A DNA stretch of 64,000 nucleotides from Tetracladium setigerum (GCA_031472005.1 PZJY01000011.1:1984001-2048000), one strand, 5' to 3'; shown: positions 12,540 to 24,635, counted from the first letter of the stretch. Numbers and translations are program-made. Notes: generated by a model not told the origin, from the letters alone.

Positions 12540-13545
12540 CTATTGACCAGTAATCTTGCTGAGGAGGCTTCCGCTCTTCGCTGGTCTCGATTGCTCAAAG
12601 ACCCCGAGAAGACTCTTCCAAACGGTACCTGGCTCTTGGCTTGCATCAATACCCTTCCAAATTCCGGTCTTTTGGTAATAGTTGACAACCGGCGATGTTT
12701 GTTCGTGGTAAACGGCGAGTCGCTTCTTCAAGGCTCCAGCATTATCATCTGATCGTTGAATCAATGGTTCCCCGGTAACATCATCCTTCATCTCGTCCTT
12801 TGGAGGGTTGAAGATCTTGTGGTATGATCTGCCGGAGGAAGGGTGCACCAAACGACCGGTTATCCGTGCAACGAGAAGGCTATCATCGATTTGAAGCTCA
12901 ACTGCATGTTGTAATCGTTGTTGACGCTCTGCCAACATGCTGTCCAATCGTTGGGCCTGTACCACGGTTCGGGGAAATCCATCAAGAATGAAGCTGTGTG
13001 CCTCGGTCAATCTCTAAAGTGCAAAATAAAATAGGACGGCGAAAAGACTAACCCTCCCTTGCATTCTGTGTTGGTCTCGAGCTCGGCCTTGATCATACCA
13101 ATGACGATCTCATCACTGACAAGTCCACCTTGGTCCATGATCTTCTTTGCTTCCCGACCTAAAGGTGTCTTCTTTGCGACCTGGGATCGGAGCATGTCTC
13201 CGGTTGCCTTGGGGGTTTGTTAGGGGCTATCCATATGTTCTGCCAGCTCAAAGGTACATACCAAATGGCAACACGAAAACTTCTCCTTGATCTTAGGAGC
13301 TTGAGTGCCCTTGCCTGTGATGGTCAATTAGCCGGGGCCCTAACGACGATACCAAAGCCGCAGAAAGGTAGAGACTCACCAGCACCAGGAGGACCCATCA
13401 AGATCATTCTCACACTGTCCGCAGGAGCTGGGGAAGCATGGCCTTGAGCCTGGTGAAGCTTGTCCTCAAGTTGCTTGACCCGCGACTCCAACTTGTTGAC
13501 CAAGTCGTGCAGACTCTGCACGGTATCATCGCCAATTGGTGCCAT
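12540..13545 (-). CDS. ADK1: Adenylate kinase
   Basis: Catalyses ATP + AMP to 2 ADP; fungal Adk1 works in the cytosol and the mitochondrial intermembrane space. Seen: four exons. Exon 1 begins MAPIGDDTVQSLHDLVNKLE, a heptad-like Leu/Val-rich helix of about 30 residues, and then MILMGPPGAG. The P-loop is split by an intron and completed in exon 2 as KGTQAPKIKEKF. The AMP-binding segment ATGDMLRSQVAKKTPLG follows, then GLVSDEIVIGMI and the DGFPRT motif. The LID is VHPSSGRSYHKIFNPP with the long-form VTGEPLIQRSDD signature, and the C-terminus is KSGSLLSKITGQ. All catalytic elements are present. The N-terminal helical extension is longer than in bacterial Adk. The gene is divergent from RPN8. The intron before FILDGFPRT has a tentative acceptor. 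Confidence 0.93.
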
Positions 13546-14142
13546 TGTGGAAGGGGAGAGTTGCTAGAGACCGGACCGAGGTGTTGATGGTTTAGGGGAG
13601 GTGAGATTGAGAGGAGATGGGTGGAATTAAGGGCGTGGTTGAGAGTTGCGACAGCTCTTTAAAGACGAGAAGTTGGCAGATTTCGAGAAGCTTTTCCGGG
13701 GCCTGGTCTTCTTGTAAGCTCGGTTGCTTTCGCGGATGAACTAGGATCTCGTTGCCGACTGCAGGAGATGATGGGGGCTTTGGGCTTCCTCTGATCCGGC
13801 TTGAGATGTCGCTGGGCAAAAGGTAGCGGGAAAGTGCCTGAGAAATGAGATGTTCCGAATAGCTGCAGGAAATGAAGTTAACAATTTCAATGGCAGTCTG
13901 GAAGCCAACAACAAGGCAAATTCCTTCGAATTAATGTTGCCAGACACGAAATGATGTGCAAGATACACGTGATCTCTTGGCACTCATATGCCAAGAATGA
14001 GCTTGGAGCTTTGGAGCAGCATCAACGAGAGCCGCGAAGTACACAGAAGCCTTGAGCATCAAATTCCCAATTCCTCTCTCAACATCCCCTCCTCCTCCTT
14101 CTCCCACTCTGTCCATCTCACAACCCTCCATTACCTTCCATC
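13546..14142. promoter_or_regulatory. Divergent promoter region ADK1 / RPN8
   Basis: 597 bp between two outward-facing start codons. It must contain both promoters. I could not identify a proteasome-type promoter element with confidence. Confidence 0.4.
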
Positions 14143-15304
14143 ATGCCTGCAACTACAACCGAAACTCTCTCCTTCGTCTCACGAACCGTCTCCGTTGCCC
14201 CCCTCGTCCTTCTCTCTGCCGCAGATCACTATGGGCGCTCAGCAAAAGGCACGCGCAAACGAGTAGTGGGTGTATTGCTGGGCCAAAACGATGGAAAGAA
14301 TGTGCGAGTGTCAAATAGTTTTGCTGGTATGTTCTACAGCGACAAATACCTAAAGAGTCTATGAAATGATTGCTAATCCTCTGGTGCAGTGCCCTTTGAG
14401 GAAGATGACAAGGACCCTTCAGTCTGGTTCCTGGATCACAACTACGTCGAGTCGATGAGTGATATGTTCAAGAAGATCAACGCAAGGGAGAAGCTGATAG
14501 GATGGTATCACTCTGGGCCAAAGTTGAGGGCATCTGATTTGGAGATCAACGAGTTGTTCAAGAGATACACACCCAACCCATTACTCTGCATCATTGATGT
14601 TCAACCAAAGGAGGCTGGTGTACCAACAGATGCATACTTTGCAGTCGATGAGATCAAGGATGTAAGAAAAGCTGTCTTATTCTGCAAAAACCACTCCTAA
14701 CATTTCCCAGGACGGCTCCACCACATCCAAAACCTTCGTCCACACCCCCTCCATCATCGAAGCCGAAGAAGCAGAGGAAATCGGAGTTGAGCACCTACTA
14801 AGAGACATCCGCGACGTAGCAGTCGGTACTCTCTCAACAAGAATCACATCACAACTGCAATCGCTACAAGGTCTACATCTCCGCTTACGCGACATTGGCC
14901 AATACCTCCAGAAAGTGCTCGATGGAACACTCCCCGTCAACCACGCCATCCTCGGAAACCTCCAAGATGTATTCAACCTTCTCCCTAACCTCTCAACCCC
15001 CAAAGCATCCTCCAACATCCCTGACGGCACTTCCGATACCCCACCAACCCAAAACAGCGAGTTGGCTCACGCGATGAGCATCAAGACTAATGATCAACTG
15101 ATGGCCATCTATCTCAGCAGTTTGATCCGCGCCATTACCGCATTCCATGATTTGATTGAGAATAAGATCCAGAATCGCCAGCAGCAGGAGGAGAAGGATG
15201 GGAAGAAGGATGAGGAGAAGGATAAGAAGACGAGCGGGGTGAATGGGGACGCGAAGGAAAAGGAGGGCGAAAAGGAGAAGGAGGAGAAAGATAAAAAGAA
15301 ATAG
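14143..15304 (+). CDS. RPN8: 26S proteasome lid subunit Rpn8 (MPN domain)
   Basis: Non-catalytic MPN partner of the deubiquitinase Rpn11 in the proteasome lid. Seen: three exons, 14143-14326, 14390-14661 and 14711-15304, encoding 349 residues. Exon 1 has VSVAPLVLLSAADHYGRSAK and VVGVLLGQNDGKNVRVSNSF. Exon 2 has the MPN core, with EKLIGWYHSGPKLRASDLEI where a catalytic MPN+ protein would have an H-x-H-x(7)-S-x(2)-D zinc site, so the domain is inactive as in other Rpn8. Exon 3 has the helical C-terminal part with LLRDIRDVAVGTLSTRITSQ and a very charged Lys/Glu tail ending EEKDKKK. Length and order match the family. Both introns restore phase precisely. Confidence 0.95.
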
Positions 15305-16044
15305 ATGTGATGATGCATGATAGGCGTTGGTTTTGCGGGTGTTAAAGCGAAACATTGGCAGGCGGACAGACTTACATCTGATTATGAAAGCAAAATGGGG
15401 CCTTGTATTGTATCATAGACCTTTCTTCTAGCTTGCAATTTGAATAGAATTGCAGCTTCTCAAGTTTTCGTTTGTGTGGATGGTGTTATGAGTCTTGTTC
15501 TTGCCAAATAATCTTGATCGAGTATACTACTACTGGACATGGCTCCATCCGCGGGTAATCGTAGGATTTGTGAGAGATCTCTATTTGATGATACCGGCGT
15601 CAAAGACCTCTCTGTCTTTCATTATCTAAGAAGTAGTTCTTATTACATCCCTTTCCAAAGCAAGCCAAGCCAAACCATGATCAACTAAAATCCCTTATTG
15701 ACCCTTTCTCATGAAAATCCAGGGTATAAACAATAACAAATAAAGCCTGTAAGACTGCAAGTCTCCTTTTCTCCTAAACCGAACACTATTCACAAATAGC
15801 AGAATAGCAGATATCAAATAGCAAATTAGCAGACAGAGCCAACCCTATAAACCATACATACGGTATCTCTATACCCCTTTCTTGATCCCTCTGGATCGTC
15901 TTTCACCTCTTTTCACCCCCTCCCTATCCTCAAACACACACGTACCAACTATCCTATCAACCATCTTCAAATTAAACTATTCACTCTCCCATCTTCCTCT
16001 TCTCTTAAAGAAGCAAAAAGAATCCAAAAAGAAGATCAAAAAAT
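15305..16044. other. Intergenic between convergent genes
   Basis: 740 bp between the 3' ends of RPN8 and the SWIM gene. It contains only AT-rich and C/T-rich low-complexity sequence and presumably both polyadenylation regions. Confidence 0.45.
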
Positions 16045-17649
16045 TCACAAGCCACAAACAATCCCAGCAAATTCATCCCTCCCAACTTTCTTCTCTACCA
16101 CGAATTCACTCATGACATCCCATTTATCTGCCATTAGAGCTGCTAGGAGATGTTTACATATCGGTACTGCTGTTGCTGATGTTGATGGTGATGATAGTTG
16201 GGGTAAGGGAGGAGTGGTGGTAGTGGTATTTCCGGATTTTGTCGTTGTGTTTCCGAATGCTGTTGTATTTCCGGGTGTTGGGTTTTCAAAGGTGGATGGG
16301 AAAGTGGATTTGGATTTGGTTGTAGTAGTTCCATCGAAACTCAGACCGCCGAATTGCCATGGTTTTTGGTTGGGTGAGTGGGATTGGGGCTGGGTTTCGT
16401 TGTCGTTGTCGTCGTTACTCGTGTAGAGTGGATTTTGGTAAGGATGAGATGCTCGCGATTTTATCCTTCTTCCTGATACGTCTTCCTTGGTAGTTTCTTT
16501 ATATCCACCACCACCTCCTCTACCATACCCTCCCCCCTCCCCATCCAAACCCTTACAACCAAAAACATCTCTCCACTCCCGATGACTATGAGTTTCCTCC
16601 AATCCAACCTCCTCCAATTCAACCGCCACATAAGGAAACGAACTAAACGCAAAAGCAGCACATGAACAATTCCATGCTTGTAAATGGATTGTATACATGT
16701 TATTGCTGCTGCTGCTGTTGTTGTAGTCTGATGAGCTGGCATTGGTGGTTGATAATGAGGTGGTTTTGAATCGTGATGATGATGGGTCGAGTTGGGAAGA
16801 TTGGATCTGGTAGAATTGCGATTTGGGGGATTTGGGATAGATTTTGATTTTGGCTTTGATGTTGGAGGTTGTGGGTGGGTGGTGGTGAGTTGGTAATATT
16901 GCTTTCTTTCGGATTGTTGTGGGATTTGATGGTTTGTTGTTTGTGAGATGTAGTGATATCTCGCCTCCTTTCTCCTGTCCCTTCTCCAAATCCATAGTTC
17001 TCTGTTACACTCTTATCTTGTTGATGTCCTGCCTCCTTCCTAAACTCATCTTTTCTCACTCCCTCAGCAAACATACTCTCATCTCTCCATTCTACCATCT
17101 GATCCCTCTCACCCCCCTCATCCTCACCCCCTCATCACCACCCTCATCCCCCTCATCCCCATCCCCTTTCTCATCCCCATCGACATCTAACAAAATAACT
17201 CTTCTCACAAGTCCTCTATCCAACAAATCCAGTGCCCGTAACAACATCGGCGGCGGAAAGAGAACATGAAGTGTGCTCAGTAACGCTTTCTGGCCCGGTA
17301 ATAAGTTTTTTAAAGGATTTGTGGGATCTTGATTTTGATCTCGGGATCTTTGGATGTGAGATGATGATGAGGTGTTGTGGTAGTGGTGTTTTGACGACGA
17401 CGACGGTTGTTGTGGATGTGGTGGTGGTATATTTGGGTTGAAGATTGAAGATTGTGTGTGGGAGGATGGTAGATTATCATTATCATTATTATTGGTTGTT
17501 TTGGTGTTTGAGAAATTTAAGGGCGATGTTTGGTGTTGAGGATGGTGTTGGGATTGTTCCGAGGGAGAATCGGTGGTTGCTGGTGTGAAGAGAGTCGTGA
17601 GGATGGATGTGAGGAGGACCCGGGGTGTGGTGAGGGGTGGTTCGTTCAT
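16045..17649 (-). CDS. SWIM zinc-finger protein, Sws1/Shu2-like
   Basis: Likely member of the SWIM-domain partners of Rad51 paralogs (fission yeast Sws1, budding yeast Shu2, human ZSWIM7), which promote Rad51 filament formation. Seen: two exons, 17649-17113 and 17001-16045, joined in phase 0, 497 residues. Exon 1 has a His/Ser/Asn-rich stretch, then ALLSTLHVLFPPPMLLRALD and LLDRGLVRRVILLDVDGDE, a block I associate with this fungal family. Exon 2 has IHLQAWNCSCAAFAFSSFP (C291, C293) and VPICKHLLAALMADKWD (C461, H463), which is the CxC...CxH zinc motif, and ends RDEFAGIVCGL. Odd: about 167 residues rich in Gly, Asn, Thr and Pro lie between the two ligand pairs, far more than usual. The domain call is good; orthology to Sws1/Shu2 is inference. 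Confidence 0.72.
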
Positions 17650-18007
17650 TTTCAGGATAGAATCTTGAGGTTATGATTTGAGGTAATGAATGGGTTTCTG
17701 AGACCCAAGATACTGGGATTAGTGTGAGAGTTTTGAGGTTGTTGGAGACGAGGTTGTTGCTGCTGAGAAGATTGTCGTTGTGCTGAAAGTTGCAGTATGA
17801 GTGAAGCAGAGGGAAAGACGACGTTCCATGACAGATCAAAGTCTCGCTTAAATATCACCCCTTTTCATAACCCCAAGAACTCAGAATTAAACATTTAATA
17901 CAGAGCAAGACTTTTTCTACATTTTAGTTATTGAAACTATTTTTCCCTATCTTTTTACAGTAATGCAACATAATACTCATACAAACCCCAATCAATCAAC
18001 CAATCAA
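17650..18007. other. Intergenic, SWIM gene promoter / HEM13 3' flank
   Basis: 358 bp. The SWIM gene promoter and the HEM13 3' end must lie here. A run of CAATCAAT units at about 17990-18010 sits beside the HEM13 stop codon. Confidence 0.4.
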
Positions 18008-19301
18008 TCAAACCCACTCCCTCGGCTCCCTCAAAACATCCACCAGCCTCTGCTCTCTACTCCCCTTTTCTGGCTCATACATATACTTCCAACCCGCCGT
18101 CAACGGCAAGCTCATCAGAATACTCTCGACCCTCGCACTCGGCGTATTCAAACCAAAGGCCGTGCCCCTATCATGCACCAAATTAAACTCCACATACCTA
18201 CCCCTCCTAATCTGCTGCCACTGCTTTTCTGCCTCCGTAAACGGCATATCCTTCCTCCTCTCAATAATGGGCACATAACTAGGCAAGAAGGCCTTCAAAC
18301 AGCTCTGCGCAAAGGCAAAGGTGTTTTCCTGGTCCTTCTCGGAGTCATCTAGGTCATCGAAGAAGATGCCGCCTATGCCTCGCGATTCGTTGCGGTGCTT
18401 GTTGTTGAAGTATTTATCGCACCATTCTTTGAAACGGGGATAGTAGTTTTTGTCGTGTTTGTCGCAGGCTTCTTTGATGGTCTTGTGGAAGTGGATGGCG
18501 TCTTCGTCGAAGAGGTAGCTAGGTGTCAAATCGGTTCCTCCACCGAACCACCATGTATTTGGGGTACCGTCTGGATTGGCAGTTTCGAAGTAGCGGTAGT
18601 TGAGATGGACTGTGGGTGCCATGGGGTTGGATGGGTGCAAAACCATGCTTAGGCCTGCGGCGAAGAATTCGAGGGACTCGACGGTGGGGTCGATGGCTTT
18701 GTGGTTTACACGCATCTTTTCAATGGCGGGGCGAGGGAGTGTCCCATAGACGATGCTGATGTTTACGCCGGCTTTCTCGAACACATTTCCATCTTGAAGC
18801 ACGCTTGAGATTCCTCCGCCACCGTTGTCCCTAGTCCAGGTGTCGAAGCGGAATTTCTTGCCATCGATTCTCTCTAGCTCGGCCACAATTTCTTTTTGTT
18901 GTTGTTTGATAAACTCTTCCATTCGCAGGCGCATTGGTGAGTTCTCTGTCACTCCGGATTCACGTTTTGAGAGGGTGTCTCGCTCTGCGATAGTTGGCGC
19001 ATCGAGTTTATTCGGCTTTTCTTCGGTGACCTGGGGAGAGCATATGAGCGCATGCAGAGACCATTGGAAGGAGGAATCGTACCATGGAGTATATCAGAGT
19101 TCCAATAAACACAATGCCAAAACAAATTCGAGTTTTAGGAGCCCACACTTTGATGGAGGTAGGTCTGGCGAGATCTCTGGGATTTGGCCTTGGACCACTT
19201 GAGTACATCCTTCGATTCGGCCATAGCTGGCGGCGAGCAGAGGCTGGAATTGGCTTTGGCAGACTGGCAAGTCGCAGACATGGTCTGTATGGGGAGGCCA
19301 T
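18008..19301 (-). CDS. HEM13: Coproporphyrinogen III oxidase (aerobic)
   Basis: Oxygen-dependent oxidative decarboxylation of coproporphyrinogen III to protoporphyrinogen IX in haem synthesis. Seen: two exons, 19301-19083 and 19030-18008, 413 residues. Exon 1 encodes an Arg/Ser-rich presequence (MASPYRPCLRLASLPKPIPA) and a hydrophobic stretch, ICFGIVFIGTLIYSM, which suggests import into mitochondria and membrane or intermembrane-space sorting, unlike the cytosolic yeast enzyme. Exon 2 carries the whole enzyme: FRFDTWTRDNGGGGISSVLQ, the HLNYRYFET block, NTWWFGGGTDLTPSYLFDED, RGIGGIFFDDLD, YVEFNLVHDRGTAFGL and a C-terminus in REPREWV. All conserved blocks are intact. The start was chosen as the first ATG; the open frame extends 14 codons further without an ATG. 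Confidence 0.95.
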
Positions 19302-20135
19302 ATTGTTGGTTTGGTGTCGAGGGGGACACTTTGTGAAAAACAAGTTATGGTCGAGGTGGTAGGTTTAGAATTGAACCATCAATCAGGTGGGATTGTAAAG
19401 TACAGAAGGAAGAAGAAGAGGAAGAAGAGAAGGAGAGAAAAGAAAAGAAAAAGAGAATTTCCAAAAGGAACCAGGTCGGGTCCAATCGAATGATTTCTTC
19501 GTCACAAAACACGACCAGATGGGACGAGAAATGTGGAAGTGGTGGGATGAGATCGGGGGAGGAATAATGTGGAATAATGGGATGACCAGACATGCATCGC
19601 GCATTTGCAACTCCATGGCAGAATCGACCGGACTGTAGGTGCAGGGGCTGGTGATTGGCTACGTAGCAGCACCCCTACCTTTGAGAAGCTTGCCTTGCAT
19701 ACTTGGAAGGGTATCACTAGTAGTATATGGAAGTGTATTGATAGGTATATTTCACTATGATGTATTTATGTATATTTTTATAAATATGTATCTATACTTT
19801 GACTTATCAATCAATTCCTACTGTACAGTCGGTATCTCATCCTTTCGTCACCCGGAACGTGACCGCGTGTCTGGATCATTCACCGACTGATTCACCGCTA
19901 ACCGCATTGGTCGCCCGCTTGGCAGAGACCAGTCATCCCCCGCGCCTCCATTAGGCCTACAAGTTCGTCAGCCCTCCCTCCCTCTCCGACCTTCACCTTC
20001 CAGCACCTTCAAAGAACAACAACTCTCTCTCTCTCTCTCTCCCTCCCACAACAACAACAACAACATCTCTCACAACCTCAATTTCGAACCCATACATACC
20101 ACAACCCAAATCACAAACCCAAACAACCACTCAAA
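19302..20135. promoter_or_regulatory. Divergent promoter region HEM13 / ATG8
   Basis: 834 bp between outward-facing starts. About 19400-19460 is almost pure purine on the plus strand (GAAGAAGAGG-type), close to HEM13. About 20024-20046 is a CT dinucleotide run followed by CAA repeats, in the probable ATG8 5' leader. Other elements were not recognised. Confidence 0.5.
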
Positions 20136-20732
20136 ATGCGTTCCAAGTTCAAGGACGAGCACCCATTCGAGAAGCGCAAGGCCGAAGCTGAGCGTATCGT
20201 ATGTCTCCCCCTCCATCCCCCTCCATCATCAACCCCATCATCTATCCACCTCTCTATCCACAAACTAACCACTCCTCCTCACAGCGCCAAAAGTACTCTG
20301 ACCGCATCCCCGTCATCTGCGAGAAAGTAGAGAAATCCGATATCGCCACGATCGACAAGAAGAAGTACCTGGTTCCCGCCGACCTCACCGTCGGACAGTT
20401 CGTCTACGTAATCCGCAAGCGCATCAAGCTTTCCCCCGAGAAGGCCATCTTCATCTTCGTGGATGAGGTGTTGCCGCCTACGGCTGCGCTGATGAGTAGC
20501 ATTTATGAGGAGCACAAGGATGAAGATGGGTAAGCTATTTCCCTCATCTATTTGGAAGGGAGCCTGGAGTTTGGAGCGGTGTACCCCGCCACCTTCAAAC
20601 TGCCTGCGATTACCAAACACGAAAACCACAACTTATGAACGAAAGGTAACTAACAAAACCTCTTCAAACAGATTCCTCTACATTTCCTATTCGGGTGAAA
20701 ACACCTTCGGTTCCTTCGAGGAAGCTGAGTAA
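20136..20732 (+). CDS. ATG8: Autophagy ubiquitin-like protein Atg8
   Basis: Ubiquitin-like modifier conjugated to phosphatidylethanolamine on the growing autophagosome membrane. Seen: three exons, 20136-20198, 20285-20529 and 20672-20732, 122 residues. N-terminal helices MRSKFKDEHPFEKRKAEAER, then RQKYSDRIPVICEKVEKSDI, KKKYLVPADLTVGQFVYVIR, KAIFIFVDEVLPPTAALMSS and FLYISYSGENTFGSFEEAE. The Gly of TFG is the conjugation residue; six residues (SFEEAE) follow it and would be removed by Atg4. The LIR-docking surface residues around KYLVP are intact. Exon layout and length are standard for filamentous fungi. The CT-rich leader is typical of highly expressed fungal genes. Confidence 0.97.
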
Positions 20733-22097
20733 ATGCAAGTCAACAAAGCTTACTCTCGATTGATCAACGCCGACCTGCCAACCCGGAGTCTTCTTTTTTG
20801 CCTGCTAGTACACTACCTGCTTGCCACTCTGTCGACTCGAACGAATGGAAATACTGCTTGCTTTATCGGATCGTCTTCCCGCACGGCGTTTTTATGGACT
20901 TGGACCGTTCTTCCTCTTTCTTGTGCAACACCGACCTTCTTTTCCTCACCACAACTTTTTCCCCTCCCATCTTGAAACGAAGCGAAACGAAATACTCGAC
21001 AATTTCCCCCCTTTTCCTTTCCCTGGGCTTTATGGTTGGGATGGTTGTTACTTTGAGGGATTGATTGGGAATGGGTTGGGCTGGATTGAGGGATGGATGC
21101 TGGGAAACACGGGAATATGAAATGAATGGATGGATGAATGGATGGGAACTTTGGGGACAGACCTGCCGAAAGGTAGACAGAACAATTATGGCATGGAATT
21201 AATAACATCTTTTTTTCCTGCTGGCTTTTCTACCTACCTAGGTACCTAGGTATCTATCGTTCTTTTGTACTCTGAGCTGGGTTGTCTGCTCAAGGTCTAT
21301 GCCTTGAAAGATCCATGAACCAAATCCATTCATACACGAAGTCACTCTCTTGAATTACTCAAAATGATTAAGCCTACCTGGTTGGCAAGTACGTAGGTAT
21401 TTGAACCCAATCCGCTGTCCAAAGCCAAAGCGAGAGCCACAGCTACAAGAGCCCGAGCCAAAACCATCCAAAGCTTTTTAATAGCATAATATACTAGCAC
21501 TGCCCATGAATGCAATCTTAGGTACAGTAGAGACTTCCACTTCTATCTACCTACCTATCCACCACCTACCTTATCTACCTACCTACCTATCTACCTACTT
21601 ACCCAGGTACATACCAAAGCCAAACTAAAAAACAAAGACCAAGACAAGCTGCCTATGTGCCTTACATTACCGTACCTACCACGTGGAGGTAGCACGTGGT
21701 ATATCATTCTAATCTAAGCCTCAACATCCTCCCCCTAACTTGTGACTCTTCTTGTTGGTTCGCTGACTCTTACAATTATCAAGTTGAAAGTCATGTGTTG
21801 TTGCTTTGAATATTTTAATCATGTGCCCTTGAATTTCTATCATTACCACTTCTTCTAAACTGGACACTTTCTTGTTCATGAAAACACCAGAGAACCTGAA
21901 CTCGTGATAAAAGAACGCCCTTTTTCTTTGTAGTGATGCCCACCACCCGAGGACCCCCTTCTCCAGTCCAGAATAATGCCCAGCCTTCCAAACCTAGGTA
22001 CCAAGGTACATAGTCTTCAGCCATTTCGTTGTCTCCTCGCCTTGCCTTGTCCGTTCTAAGTTCCGTTCCCTTACTCATATACCATTGCACCCTTCCT
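20733..22097. other. Intergenic between convergent genes, microsatellite-rich
   Basis: 1.4 kb after ATG8. Open frames up to 130 codons in 20733-21208 are on both strands, have no splice partners and look like shadows in the ATG8 3' region. No gene is supported. Confidence 0.45.
21228..21685. repeat. CTAC/TACC and CTAG/GTAC microsatellite patches
   Basis: Imperfect tetranucleotide runs: CTACCTACCTAGGTACCTAGG at about 21231, a longer CTACC/CTATC run at about 21545-21605 and ACCTACCACGTGG at about 21674. Similar patches recur near 34440-34490 and 56100-56115, so this is a dispersed feature of the genome. Confidence 0.6.
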
Positions 22098-24635
22098 TCA
22101 CTTTGAAAACTCCCACTCCGGAAGTACCTTCCTCCCAAACAACTTCCTTTTTACTATCGTCTCTCCATCCTTGCCTTCCTTACCCTCGTTGCCCTTCGGC
22201 TGTTGTTCTCCCACGGCCCCAAGCATCGTACTAATCTTCTTCCTCAACGTCCGCTTTCCTTTCCCATTTCTCTCAGAGGTAACCGTATCAAATGCCTTCC
22301 CGAAATCCGTCGACACTTGACTCTCAAACGTGTGCTTATCAACGGCCTTACGACGAGGGAGGGAGTGGAGAGCCCAGAAGCTTGATGCAGTTTTCAATCC
22401 AGGTTCTTTCTTTGCGGTGTCGGCGCGAGCGTGGATTTGTGCTATGGAGAGTTGGTCTTCGGGAACATCTGCGTATTCTTTGTCGAAGGGTTGAGGTTTA
22501 ATGGTATTTCTGATTCGATGCATTACTTTTTCAGCGATGGAGCGCTCGAATCTGCAGTTACCACAAAGACAAGATGAAGTAGCGACCGTGGCAGCATTGG
22601 ATGACGATGCGGACACTTCTTTGAGAGATTCACTGGTTTTCTGGTATTCTGCATCACCTACAGATTGGGTCGAGCATGGGGGCGAGATTTTGACGAGTGT
22701 GGGTGCAGCAAACACAGCCCTTTTCGCAGTGGACATGTTCTCCCCCAATTTAACTGAGACTGCATCAGAATCAAAGCTGGAGTTTCTGAAGTTTCTGCTC
22801 GCATTTTTGGTGGAGTCTGTACGGTTTAGAGACTGAGGAAAACGTGCCATTTTGTCGACGAAGAATCCCGATTTGGTCTTGGTCGAAAGACCTGGAATAG
22901 AATGGTCAGAAACTGGTTCGGCGACACCCTGTTCCGACGAGGCAGTGTCCATTTCACCGATACCAGAGTCAAAGCTGAAAGGCTTTATTATGTATCGTAC
23001 AGGCACCCCACTACAGTGATGGCTACGGCTCTGAAGATTCAAGTGACCTTCTGAAGACAACTCACCAGGACAATCTTCGTAGCCATCGCTCCGGCGCAGA
23101 AGTTTAGATTCAGACCCAGAGCCAGAGGTAGCTGCTGACCTGCGAGCATTGGTAACCTTGTCGATTGCACTGTAGAAAGCATTTTCCACAAATGAGATGA
23201 ACTGGCCGGTGGTTTTACGGGATTTCGATTTTGAATATTGAGGGGGAGCAGACGAGTTCACCCTTTCGAGGGGTTCTCCGAAAGTTTTGGAAATTGCAGT
23301 ACTCGTCGATCGGTTGAAAAGTCTCTTCCTGAGAGAAGCGTTCTCCTTCCTCTTTTGTTCCAACTTTTCCATCTCCAGCTTCTGCACCTCAACGAAGTAA
23401 ATCTTTTCGAAGAAATTCATACCCATGTACTTTTCTCGGATCGAATCGGTGAAATACGTCTCCTTTTCGTCGTTCTCAAGGTTGATTTTTAGGATCTGTA
23501 GCGCAAATACAAGCCTCTCGCGCTCTTCTTTATTCATGATCTCGTAACGATCAAGGTAAAATTCAGGCAGGGTATTCGGTGGGAGACCAACGCTAATAAA
23601 CTCTTGATGCAGTTTTATTCGATTGTTGATGCGGCGGCTACTGACCAAGCGAGCAACATCTCTCCTGAAGAGATCATGTTAGAATCTGGACGGTCTAGAT
23701 CTCATGAAGGACCCTGAGGACTTCAAGAAGTATGAGAATACTTACAGCCAATTCGAGGTAGCATTACCCTGTGAGCAAACAAGAGTAACAAACTCATCTC
23801 TGCGAGAAATCAGTATGGCTTGACCCAAAACAATGAAAAAGACTCACTCAGTCAAGTCAGAAGGGTGTAAATAGGAATTCTCGAGGAGAGTGATAGCAGA
23901 ATTCCACAAAGCCCCGCTCTTGCATTCAAATTGCATTCGTGCAACATCAGGATGATTGAACTCCTCAATGGCGGCAAAGAAGGCTTGATCCTCCTTGAAA
24001 TCAGCGCTACGTGTCGGTGTTGTAGAAGGAGATCTGTTGTGATCTTCGTCAACGATTTGAACGGATGGTGTTAATTGACTGGCATCAGAACAACTGTCGC
24101 AGTCGGAAGTCGAGGAGGCAACGCTGTAGAAATCACCGAATGGATCTGCGTTGTTTGAAGGGATGAGGTCCGGGAGGTCACTTGCACTGCCAGGATCAGC
24201 GAAAGGGTTGGCAACTTTCGTCTTGCTGTTGGGTTTGAGTAGAGTTTCCACAGATTGTGGGAGCTTGGAGTTCGAAATGGAGCTTTCGCTGCTGACTCGT
24301 GTCCCCTCCTTGTTCTTCCGAATAGTTCGGGGTGGTAAAGGTGGTGGAGAAGAGGACGTAGCCGTCGCATGAGCAGTAGTAGAAGCGTTGGAGGTCCGCA
24401 AGTCTCGGGCTGGGACGGGCAAATCTCCAAAACGGACCTTGAGATCGCTCGGGAGAATTGGCGAGCTCGCAGAATGTCGAAGTCCGGCTACAACTTCGAT
24501 AAGAGGAACAGACTGCGGTCTCGAGGACGACCGTTCTGGCAAGGCTTGCATATTGGGTAAAGTAGAACTGGGGTCGGCACTCGTGGCCGGGCCTCGAGCT
24601 GCGGGCGTGACCATGCGAACCGTGTGGGTAGCCAT
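22098..24635 (-). CDS. Large fungal protein of unknown function
   Basis: Not recognised. Seen: three exons. Exon 1 (from 24635) begins MATHTVRMVTPAARGPATSA and is Ser/Pro-rich with PPPLPPRTIRKNKEG and KVANPFADPGSASDLPDLIP; it ends in a more conserved-looking block, ADFKEDQAFFAAIEEFNHPD and ARMQFECKSGALWNSAITLL. A short exon gives RDEFVTLVCSQGNATSNW. The last, long exon holds RINNRIKLHQEFISVGLPPN, EFYLDRYEIMNKEERERLVF, REKYMGMNFFEKIYFVEVQK and a coiled-coil-like MEKLEQKRKENASLRKRLF. The rest is disordered and Ser-rich, with a CLCGNC cysteine cluster and a basic C-terminus. About 800 residues. The central helical block is the likely domain; the rest is probably disordered. Possibly cytoskeletal or signalling, but nothing shows it. 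Confidence 0.75.
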
